Source: Istiophorus platypterus
Taxonomy: Eukaryota; Chordata; Actinopteri; Istiophoriformes; Istiophoridae
Assembly (NCBI GenBank): GCA_016859345.1
Contig: CM029126.1
Span: 6,677,027 to 6,741,026 of the forward strand
Direction of reading: 5' to 3'
Length of the DNA stretch: 64,000 bases
Shown: positions 32,601-41,981 of the stretch, piece by piece
Layout of the letters: the number at the start of each line of letters is the position of its first letter
How positions within the stretch are numbered: position 1 is the stretch's first letter
Translations under genes and position numbers: made by a program
The notes under the pieces: generated by a model
The model's input: the letters and a program-made list of their open reading frames with translations, nothing else
Databases searched by the model: none
What the model was told of the DNA's origin: nothing

Positions 32601-35284
32601 ACTATTGGTGCGATGAGAATAAACCAAAACAGTACATTACAAACAGACTGAAAAGCTAAACAATGAGCTGAAACTATTGTAAACCAACTTGAGATGCAGA
32701 TTCAGGTTAAAAATTCTCTCATATGGTCATTTGATACATTGTTAGTGTAAAATGTGAGTTTTAGCATAATAATTTATCACTTGTAGTAGTTGATGCCAAT
32801 AGAGGGACTGTGAAAAGAAACTTTTTTATCTACGGATGTAAATAAAATATGATTGTATAGATTGTATATGATTGTAAAGCAAAATCACATATAAAACAAC
32901 AAATAAATACATACACAGTCTCAGTGAACCGTGGGTACAACATCCATCATATGATGCAAAGCATGAGTTGCGTACGATGCCTAAAGGTGAGTGAATTGCG
33001 AACATTTATAACTTTTTTTTTATCAGTTTGATACCACATAATGTGATATGTTCTATAAATGTACACTATAATAATATAGACCAGGCTAAAAAAGCATTAC
33101 AAAAACGGTTCCTTATATGAAAACAGCATGAGCTGATAAACTGGGTTTATCCTCCACTACGTGCATGAAGCTGAGACAGAGTAGATTAGCTAAAACAAAT
33201 GAGAGATTAATGAGACGCACGCATTGAATTCCTTATCATCCAGTCATGAAGGGATCAATGATCAGATTAGGGAAGAGTTTCTTAGCTTGATGAAAAAAAA
33301 GAACTGCTTAACATGCTGTGTTTTCATTCTAAAAGTAAAATGGCATGAAAATACCAGTCCATCTACCAGTCCATCCACAAGTTAATCTGCCAACATTGTT
33401 AGTTATCGTTAGGTAGAACAAGTTGTCCACGTTGTTGATGCTGTATTGGTAAAAAGCACAATTAAAATGATGAATGACATGCCTGAAGGGGATAATTAAT
33501 ACTACAGGTCTGAAAATAGATCTCTGGGGAAGGATGAGACATTTTCACTTATAGATGATCAATTTTTTTCCTTTTAGTTAATTATGATGCAAATCCAATC
33601 TAGGGTTGTGCAAGAAACCCCGGTCACCATGGCCTTAGCCTTTGAAAAGATAAATAGCATCAAAGGCCATTTCAAGGTTGAATGGCAATAAAATTGACAG
33701 CACGCTCTTGCTACTATAGAGTTATTACTGAGGTTTGAAACAGCTGCTCCAGCGCTCCATTCTGATGGGGCTCTGGATAGAAGTGGGAGCTGGAGTCAGG
33801 AATCACCGAGCAGGAAACCACAGATACTTCAAGTAGTAAAAAGAACGGGAAGCGATAAGTACCAGTGATTTATCTACAAGAGAAAATTCCCTGTGTTGGA
33901 AATGAAGCTTGACCACGGGGATATCATATCAATAGGATCTTGAGAGAGGATGGAACTGAAGTGACTCCAGACACCTTTGAAGAACTGGCGAGGCAGATAA
34001 TCAATACATTATATAGTTGGTGGTGGAATCTTGGGCCAGATATTCTCTGTTCATTAAAATACTATAAAGGATAAAATCCCTGTATGTCATTAATTATCAA
34101 GATAAGAACAACCAGGGGACCAGCACTGGCCTGTCTGTGCAGGAGATGAACCTGGGTGTGTGCTCAGTGCATCAACAAAATAGTCACTGACTTTAATATT
34201 TGAGCCTTTCCTCATATAGGCTGAGGACTATGTATTTTTTGTTTTAAGATAGAGGTTGAATAATTCACCCACAGGGATTAATTATCTATAGGCACAGGTC
34301 TGATTTTCAGTGGTGTGTGGCTGATTAATGAAAATCATTTAAGTGGCTGCTCTCACTCAACTCTGCAAAGACTACAGAACTTAGCAGCTAACAGACTATT
34401 TATGATGTAGCAGAAGATGATCATCATTTTGATTTAGACGCATCACCCCCCAAAAAAAAAAACAAAAAACAAAAACCAATTCAAGCAATTCAGAATAAAA
34501 GGAATCTGCACGAGGGGTCTGAACTGTGCAGCTGCATGTTGTATTGCCACCTTCATGTTAGTGGTCAGCTGGTCCCAACCAAACCCAAAGATCCATGCTC
34601 TCATTTCTCTTCATTTCCTGTGTCTTGATCCAAGGGCGATGTTCAAACAATTAATCATCAACCTTCTTTAATGAGAGCACTTCAAGCAAGGCATTGTGTT
34701 AACAAGTGCAAATCTGCTCCTCCAGGCCTGCCAGCCGACCTCGCTGACACTCATGTGGCTGAACGGGACCAAATCCCACATATACACACACATATATACA
34801 TATCATATACATATTTTGGGCCTCATCAGAAGACCCTCTTTGAACCAACGACTTTAAATATTACCATACCTGGCTCTGCATCATGGAGATCTTTGGGTAA
34901 CATGAGACCTACTGATCCCTCCTCCAGTGGCCCCCCATCTGATGGTTTCCTCTGCTTAACTTCCTGGGGTGTCAGGGTTTTTTGATCTCGGGTCTCTGAA
35001 GAATCAGAGGAAGAGGTTGAAGCCTCTGGAAGTGAAGACTCTGATGTTACTTCCGAAAGGGATGCAAACTCTGGGTATAGGTCTCCATTGGTTGTGGGTT
35101 TATAGTGGGGCATGACTGTGAGGATAGTGGAAGGGACCAGAGATGATATGCTCAGTACTTCATGACTGGCTGGGCTTTGAAGTGATACAGATGACCAGTG
35201 TTCAGGGGAGGGATAGATTGATAGGACAACTGGCTGCTGAGCATCTGAAGCACTGGTTCTGCCGGTCTGGACCTGGAAATCCAT
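26621..35284 (-). CDS. Type II transmembrane trypsin-like serine protease (TMPRSS5-like), without SRCR domain
   Basis: Nine coding exons are 34870-35284, 31717-31809, 30779-30913, 30218-30383, 29327-29505, 28611-28706, 27863-28005, 27520-27675 and 26621-26677, giving about 479 residues. Order: Ser/Thr/Pro-rich cytoplasmic region (1-138), one membrane segment (about 149-170), a 45-residue stalk with NCS, NQT and NIT glycosylation sites, then an S1A protease. Activation is at GDGRR|IVGG (R225/I226). The triad is complete: His266 (TAAHC), Asp316 (NDYDVGLL) and Ser412 (GDSGGP). Asp406, six before the Ser, predicts cleavage after Lys/Arg. Cys216 can pair with VRPVCLP, tethering the catalytic chain. 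TMPRSS5/13 relatives have an SRCR domain before the protease; here the stalk has none. NDYDV and LTPRMLCAG resemble TMPRSS5, and a D2 receptor neighbour fits, but orthology is unproven. Confidence 0.85.
27335..27430. repeat. Dispersed repeat family A, 3' fragment
   Basis: It contains cttatcgattagttaagaaa and ataatcattagctgcagcct, the terminal blocks of family A. It lies next to the serine exon. Confidence 0.5.
27520..27675 (-). CDS. Protease exon with catalytic serine
   Basis: The acceptor is ttttaag|GGA and the donor is CAGAG|GTACTG. It encodes GDSGGPLVC, VVSWGEGCGRQNRPGVYSRV and the C-terminal helix ending IRWVERYTE. Confidence 0.93.
27863..28005 (-). CDS. Protease exon with S1-pocket aspartate
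   Basis: The acceptor is cgtcag|GC and the donor is CCAG|GTACGC. It encodes FVSNELRQAKVKVI, LTPRMLCAG and GGVDSCQ. The Asp of VDSCQ sits at the pocket base. Confidence 0.93.
28611..28706 (-). CDS. Protease exon VRPVCLP...CWITGWG
   Basis: Both ends are phase 1 (acceptor catag|GT, donor GGGG|GTGTGT). The coding frame gives GVRPVCLPRPSESFPPG and CWITGWGYLNEG. The longest open frame over this stretch is a different one and is a shadow. Confidence 0.9.
29327..29505 (-). CDS. Protease exon with catalytic aspartate
   Basis: The acceptor is ctgcag|G and the donor is AGAC|GTAAGA. It encodes MIEVADWLVVAATVSI, YHPRFNTHNNDYDVGLLR and DMDMR. Confidence 0.93.
30218..30383 (-). CDS. Protease exon with activation site and catalytic histidine
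   Basis: The acceptor is cacccag|AC and the donor is GTAGA|GTAAGA. It encodes CTVLAGDGRRIVGG, HVCGGAIVSPRWVITAAHC and FV. Confidence 0.94.
30779..30913 (-). CDS. Protease stalk exon
   Basis: The acceptor is cccatcag|TC and the donor is GGAG|GTAGGA, phase 1-1. It encodes KFLVFPSELGASPPPCGVK and NPVNQTGNITG. It has three N-glycosylation sequons and two Cys, and no SRCR or LDLRa pattern. Confidence 0.75.
31717..31809 (-). CDS. Protease transmembrane exon
   Basis: The acceptor is cttgtag|AT and the donor is TTAG|GTAAAC, phase 1-1. It encodes AESQACSLRD then a Leu/Ile/Val-rich segment of about 20 residues with two Pro, as a single signal-anchor helix. Confidence 0.82.
31810..34869 (-). other. 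Protease intron 1 (about 3.1 kb)
   Basis: AT-rich. It contains (GATA)n near 32200-32215 and A-rich runs. No further exon satisfied the phase constraint. Confidence 0.6.
34870..35284 (-). CDS. Protease first coding exon (cytoplasmic tail)
   Basis: ATG at 35284 and donor CCAG|GTATGG (phase 1), giving 138 residues rich in Ser, Thr, Pro and Glu (starts MDFQVQTGRTS). Its phase fits the membrane exon directly. The frame stays open a little upstream without another ATG. Confidence 0.72.
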
Positions 35285-37164
35285 ACTTGTAACGTCGATC
35301 GGTAGATGTCGTGAAATGTAGAGTGTGTTTACATTCAGCGTTGTTGTTGATTATGACTAACTGTACACACGTTTCTATTTGGGTACGATCAGCTGGATTT
35401 CAAACATGGGTGAGCTGAGAAGGGAAAACACACAAATGGAAGGAAACCTCAGCTGAGTCCTGCAAAAGACACAAAGGCAACAATCAAATATAAGCCTGGA
35501 AAAACGTATCTGTGAGTAACTTCGATATATTGAGTGCTACCATTCTCACACAACATACAATAGGTGCGATATGGCCTATTTAATTGCATTTATTATCTCA
35601 CATTTTGTAATTGAAACAAATGTCAGATTTGATCTTGTTAATTAAAGAACTAATTGAATTATGTGATGTAAACAAACTGGTTTTCCCATAAGAAATTAAA
35701 ACGATTGAATAACATAATAACTTGAATAACTTGAATAACATCCAAATACAAGCTTACTCTGAGGAAAATACTAATAAATCTAACCACCAACCCTCCCCCA
35801 AAAAGTCATGAGCAAATTCAAAATAAAGCCACAGACAGTGCTCATGTAAGAATTGAGTTATAGAACTTAATTTGTTTAACCTCTATTTCTGAAAACTAGA
35901 CAGGAAAGGACATATGTGATTGAACACGCACTGTTCGATATCCTACAGTCTCCATGTCAGTATCACATCTTCCAATCTCATCACCTCTTTTCCCAACTAA
36001 ACTTTTTTTTTTTTCAAGAGCCCTCACCTGAATGTCAGTGCTATATATTTGCATGAGTCGACCTCATTTGTGTGCGTGGCACTCATCCCAGCGTGTCTCC
36101 TCCACTTATTGAACCGGCTCGTGCCACAATGGGTGACAAGATTCCGAGGATGCCCGCTCGCTCCGGTGCATCTTTAATCCGGAGAGCTATCTGGCCCAGT
36201 CACTGTCAATCCATCCTCTACAGCTTGCACTGGTTTCAAAACAGTTTTGTCACCTCTTTTCTTGCGGTTCAGTGGTTCAGCAGTCCTCCTCGTCCTCTCC
36301 TCGTTTATCCACTTAATCCTTTCATTGTGTCAGACCCTTCATCGCCATCCTCTTTCTCCTTCCAGGCTACTCTTCCTCCCTCTCCAACTTAATCTTTCTC
36401 TCCCGGTCCGAACAGGTGAGGCTCCACAGCAGTCGGGTCAGTAACGGATACGTGCACTCTTGTCATCGGGCGTCTATGAAATATGCATGGGGATAATTGT
36501 GAGCCTGGGTCAGAGTTTAACAACAGAGGGTAATGTACACCCCGCTGCTGAGTTGCTCCCACTCACAAGCACTGAGGAGCACAATGGCAGAGAGGACAGA
36601 CGCACATACACAGAGTCACGGAGTTTAATTTCACATAGTTGAAAGATATGCACCCAACAATTGCACTCTTATTATGAATCTGAAGAGGCCTGATTGTTGT
36701 GTATGAGTCTTTGTGTGTGCTTGTGTGTGTCCAGTCCTCTCAGGGGTATTTTTTTTTTGCGTCCTATCATATTACTGCAGAGTGCGAGGTGCTGGCAGTG
36801 ACGAGGAGCCCCGGTCAGGGCGTCGCTCAGCGACTTCTGGGTTTCTGTGCCGAGTTCACCTCAAAGATCGGGCGCGGTGCAGGAGACGCGGCCTCGTCCC
36901 CTGTACGTACACGTTCCTCGCTCTGTCTACAGCACGATCAACCTCGGGGCTTTGAGTGCAAATAAAGACCTGAAATAAACACACAGGAGCTGAGAGCGTC
37001 TCACATGATACACAGCGTCAAGACAGACACTTATCTTCTCCTGGAAGGAGAAGAAAATGTGCAACTTTTGCACCACAGACAGATGAGAAAAAATGAATGA
37101 GCTAAAATGCATGAGACAGAAATCAGAAAAATTTATTTCACAAAGCAAAGACAGTGGACATAAA

Positions 37165-37580
37165 AGTTGAATCTATAACCGTGTGGTAGAAGCTCTGTGA
37201 AACCGAGCACAAGCTCTAAATGCTAATGTCAGTGGGCTAACATTTACAATAATGCTAACATGCTGATGTTAAGCAGGAATAATGCTCAGCAAGTTCCCCA
37301 TCTTCCTTTAGTGGGCTAGCATGCAAAACGCAGGCTAATTAGCAGTATATACAAACTCCAGCAGGGGCTGACGGGAACATCACTGGTTTTGACAGACTGG
37401 CATTTGGACCCGATGATGACATTAGATAAAAAGAAGTCAGGGTATCAGAAAAGTGTTTCAAATTCATCCCGAAGGGAACATGAGTGTCTGACCCAGATTT
37501 CAAGGCGATCCATCCAGTAGTTCCTGAGACATTAAACTCAAAACCCTGGTGAAACCCGGCTGACAGCCATGTCGTTAGCA
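37165..37580. repeat. Dispersed teleost repeat, family C
   Basis: It contains ataatgctaacatgctgatg, ttcatcccgaagggaacatg and gatccatccagtagttcctg, blocks in the order I know from a very common fish interspersed repeat. A fragment (ctgatgggaatgtcac) recurs near 46705-46760. Confidence 0.6.
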
Positions 37581-38489
37581 TAGAAATATTCTTTAATTCT
37601 TTTTTTTTTTTTTTTGTTTAGTGAAAATGTCCTTATCATTACTTAGTTCTGTAAAATGTCACTTTTTTATTTGTCTTGTCGTCAGGGTGTTTTCACTCTT
37701 GCTAAAACATTTCCCGAGCCGTTGTTTTTGGTTTTATCATTTACGCTGTTAAATGCTGGGGTTTGTTTGTCTTCTTTTGTTTACTCCAGGGGCACCTTAG
37801 ATAAATGATCCATAACGCAGCTACACCCGACCCTGTGCTGGCGTTTTAAAAACGTCCGAGCATTGCTCGCTTGTTGTTCCTAACGGGATCGAGTTTCATC
37901 TTCCTCCACACCTGCTCACGACACTGGCTGAGGGAATGAATGGAAAAGAGAGCGCGCAGGCTTCGTTTGTGCCGGAGTTTTGGTGTCAGAGTCCTTGTTT
38001 ACTCCCATCAGGCGGACTGGCAACTTGCACCGTTCTGAACTCCTTAGATACACACAGCTCTGCCAGCTCCCCGCCCTCGTGGTGTTCTGTGCAGAGAGGC
38101 GCCCTCACGGTAGAGATTACTGACAGGACAACAGAGCTACTGCCAGGAAGCTGCTGGTCACAGGCAGTAAACCAAACCTCGATATTCTTTTTCAGTGAGA
38201 GTCGAACCTTCTGGCTCTTGTGCAGCTGAATCTTTTTTCACCGTCAGTTGTGGTTGGAAGGTGAAGCTAACTCCAGGAAGTAAAAGCAGTGATATAGGTT
38301 GTAGGTTTCCCTGTCAACTTCCTACATCAGGTGCATAAAAACATGTCTACATACATCTGTCTACAAAGTCCTGCAATGACTTCTGCTCCGTTTGCTTAAA
38401 GGTTTTCGCCACAGACTGGGATCTTGCTTCTTGCAAGTCTATTATGAGCATTGAATGGTATTATAGTATAAAAATGATTGTAATATGAT

Positions 38490-38770
38490 TTAAAGCAGTA
38501 GTTTGACAGTTTGGAGAACACGCTTATTAGGATTCATTCCAAGAGCTAGATGCAAGGATTATTTGTTAAATATGAAGCTGGAGCCAGATGACAGTTAAGT
38601 TTGGCTTTGCATAAAGACTGGAAGCAAGGGGCAATAGCTAGTCTATCTCTGTCCTACAGAGAAAGGAAAGAAATCATCCTAATAACTAACACACAACTCA
38701 TTGGTTAAATTGGACAAAATCATAAGTGTAACAGCAGCATGTTGCGGCTTTTTGGGGAGTTTACTTCTGC
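38490..38770 (+). repeat. Dispersed teleost repeat, family B, forward copy
   Basis: It contains gtttgacagtttggagaaca cgcttatt and tgcataaagactggaagcaa, a conserved block order found in many teleosts. A reversed copy lies at about 41540-41790. Confidence 0.55.
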
Positions 38771-39945
38771 ATTCGTGTCTTATTGCGTAGCGATTGCAAA
38801 CAATTTATTGGGAAAAACTTAATGAGATTTTCAGGATTTCTCACGACGATGATAACTTGAACTTGGTGAAAGGAAAAAACAATAGAAGTGTAAACGAACC
38901 TGGGACAAAATCGGTTCATGGCCTCCATCTCTGGCAGTGACATCTGAATATATCCCAATAATAACAGTCTATTCGGGCCTGGCAACTGGTGGAGACTCCA
39001 GGGGCTCACAGCTCCCAACCAAGGAATAGCTAGGCACATAGCCCCCTTGTAAAAAAAAAAAAGATGAGACATTATGTGTTAATTATTGAGTTTTGTGGTG
39101 CTGAGGGATTTTTTTTTTTTTTTAATATTTTGGACAGAATTAATTTTGTCATTTACTCCACTTTTGGCTCATTGATAAGCAATCAATGGTACTAAATGAA
39201 AAAAATGTAAATGTAAATGGACGTAAAGCAGTTAAACCAACTCTCCTCTAATGCTCAGTGGCAGGGAATATTTTTAGGAGTGACCTTTAAGGTAATTAAT
39301 AAAAGCCCCCCGAACGCCTGAAATATGAAGAAAAATAAAAAAAATTTAAAAAATTCAGGGGTTCGGGTAGCCAGGAATCTTTTTAAACACTTAACACAGC
39401 TTGCCTAAGTCTTTTAGGAAAGTGAAAGCAAAAACACTCGCATACATGTGTGCACCACACATCTTCCGATCTAAGAAACAGGAAGAAGCCCACGGCAATA
39501 TTTTGCACCACACTGATGAGAAGGATGGAGAAGGTTTTAAAAAGAAAAACAAAAAAACAAAAACAAGGCTCATCCTCACACGGAGTCCTGTCTGAATACC
39601 AGCGGCTCAAATGTGCCCAATACCTGCATAACTTCACACGGTCACTGGGGCTCTTAGTGCTTCTTACTACCTCAGTGCCAATGCAGAGCGTGTGTAAAGT
39701 GCACTTTACAATTCTGTAAAGAATCGACAAATTGCTTGTATGTTGTAACCATTTACACTTTCAATTATGCTTTGCTTTCTTTTTTTAAAAAAATTTAATT
39801 TAAAAAAAGAATTTAACTATAAATACTATGTATAAAGACCATCTTGGAAAAAAAAACCCTTTGTAGGGATAAGAAAAGTTGTTTCCACTCATTATGATGA
39901 TGATTATTTCAAAGTAAAGTAAGCACTACAAGATAATGTTTCATT

Positions 39946-39951
39946 TTTATT
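39946..39951 (-). terminator. drd2: Candidate polyadenylation signal of the D2 receptor gene
   Basis: AATAAA on the minus strand, about 750 bases downstream of the receptor stop codon. Confidence 0.5.
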
Positions 39952-40696
39952 GTCAGTGGTCTGTACAACAGTCGTGATCCCTGCTCTAAACCAATGATCA
40001 TTCACAACATCAAACGTTTACATGTATGCACACTTATTTAAAGCTAAAAAAAAAAACCCAAACAAACAAACAAAAAAAACAGTACAAAGTTTTGTGCTGG
40101 GCTCTAATGTGAAAGGGTTTCGTTTTTTTTTCTTCTGACTTGACCTATTCCAGACCTTTGCGAGATATTAGCACATGCAAACAAACAACAAGCTGCCATA
40201 TGTCAAGATTACGGGGAAAATACAACAGCGGGAGTCTGACACGCATCAAGTGTTCGGGTAAAACAGTCACGTCTCAGGGATTCTCACACACATGGAGTCG
40301 TGCCGTCGGGATCCTGCGGCGAGATCCTCAGTCCTCACACATTCCCTTTACGGAGAATATGTACACAAACACAGTGCATTTCTTCTTTTCCATAATTATC
40401 TCCAGCTTGTTTGTGTTTTCTCGTAGCTGTTCTTTTTTTTTTTTTTAACTTGTCGCACACTCCTGATCGTCTGGTAGTTTGTTTTTCAAAAGCAGCCGGT
40501 TTCATTTTCGGTTAAAGGCTTAAATTGCCTTCGCTCATCTTTCGTCCGCTCTACTGTCTCATCCTCCTCTTCTCGTGTATAGAAACTTCACCTTACTCTT
40601 GATCTTTACGTCCTCCTCAAACCATCGCCAGGCCTTTTTTTTCTTCTTTTTTTCCCCTTTTTACTTGAAAGCTGACACTCTTCATCTCTGCGTCTC

Positions 40697-40893
40697 TCAG
40701 CAGTGCAGGATCTTGATGAAGGCCTTGCGAAACTCAATGTTGAAAGTGGTGTAGATGATGGGGTTGACGGCACTGTTGAGGTATCCCAGCCAGGTGACGG
40801 CGCTGTACAGCGAGGGGGAGATACAGCAGCTCCTGCAGTGGGCCTTCAGCACGTGGGTCAGGAAGAAAGGCAGCCAGCAGATGATGAACACAC
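40697..40893 (-). CDS. drd2: D2 receptor exon 8 (TM6, TM7, C-terminus)
   Basis: The acceptor is ttccaag|GT. It encodes VFIICWLPFFLTHVLKAH, GYLNSAVNPIIYTTF and EFRKAFIKILHC, then TGA. ECL3 reads CRSCC where human D2 has CDC. Confidence 0.97.
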
Positions 40894-41938
40894 CTTGGAA
40901 ATGGGACAGGAAGCAGATTAGAGAGCGCATGTGTGCATGCGTGTGGGTTTTTTAGCACTGCTTGTGTGTGGCACAAATTACCCAGGGATATAATTAATGT
41001 ATCATCCTGCCAACTTCTGTGTTTGTAATGAAACGGCAGAAACAATACATAGATAGCTAGACAGATAGTGAATGCTTCATTAGTCCCAACTGCAGCGATA
41101 ATACAGCAGCCAAGTCACATAAATCACAAAAACAGATGAGGTCGGCGAGAAACAGAATGCAATACAATGAAAAGCTGTAAATTACGGAGGCCATAGAAAC
41201 TGTGGCCTAGGATGTCACGATATAACAATTTTTCTTAGTAAAACTTTTTTTTCTTAATGTTTTTTCTCCAAATATGCATCAAAAGACATCTTTTTAAACA
41301 GATTTTCACTTCGATATTTAGGTTGACGTGTTTTGTCCTACAAAGAATATAAGAATGATAAAGAATGATAATTAATTGAAATCACATGTCAAATATGGAG
41401 GGCAGTGAGTTGGAATTACTCTAAATGCAATGATCCCACATATCATTGCACTTGTGTTTACAGAAAATTACAAAAAAGATCGAAGGTAATTCTACGAGAA
41501 AACTGGAATCGAGTGGGTTTAAAGGAGGAGTTCGACATTTTTATACGCACACCGAATCACTTTGATGAGAGTTTATTTGAAATATTAATATTAAGACATA
41601 ACGAGATATAAAGATTTAACTAACGACGTGCGTTAGAGGTGTTGATAGGGGAAATTACTTTCCTTTGGACAGACCCTGGGCTACCTTTAACCAGACTTTG
41701 TGCAAAGCTAAGCTAACTGTCTCTTGGCTGCTGCCACATATTTTACAAGAAAATGATACGGTGGTGTTGAACATCTTATCTATTTCTCAGGAAGAAGGCA
41801 AACAAGCTTTCTTCTTGAAAAGATAAACTATTTCTCTAGCTCTTATTTGAGGATATCAAATGCATTTATTTTCATATGCTTAAATATTCATGTACCCTAG
41901 TTTGTTTGTATACAAAGTAGGCAGCTTTTTGCACGCAT

Positions 41939-41981
<43 letters not shown>

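Larger units (their letters stand above)
35285..39945. other. Intergenic region between receptor and protease genes
   Basis: About 4.7 kb, non-coding. It holds dispersed repeats at about 37165-37580 and 38490-38770 and T-rich runs. The protease promoter and any noncoding first exon must lie near 35300-36500, but I cannot place them. Confidence 0.5.

Noticed and set aside
34671..34985. Plus-strand 104-codon frame opposite the protease first exon
   Set aside because: It overlaps the well-supported minus-strand exon and has low-complexity HTHIYIS content from a TA-rich stretch.
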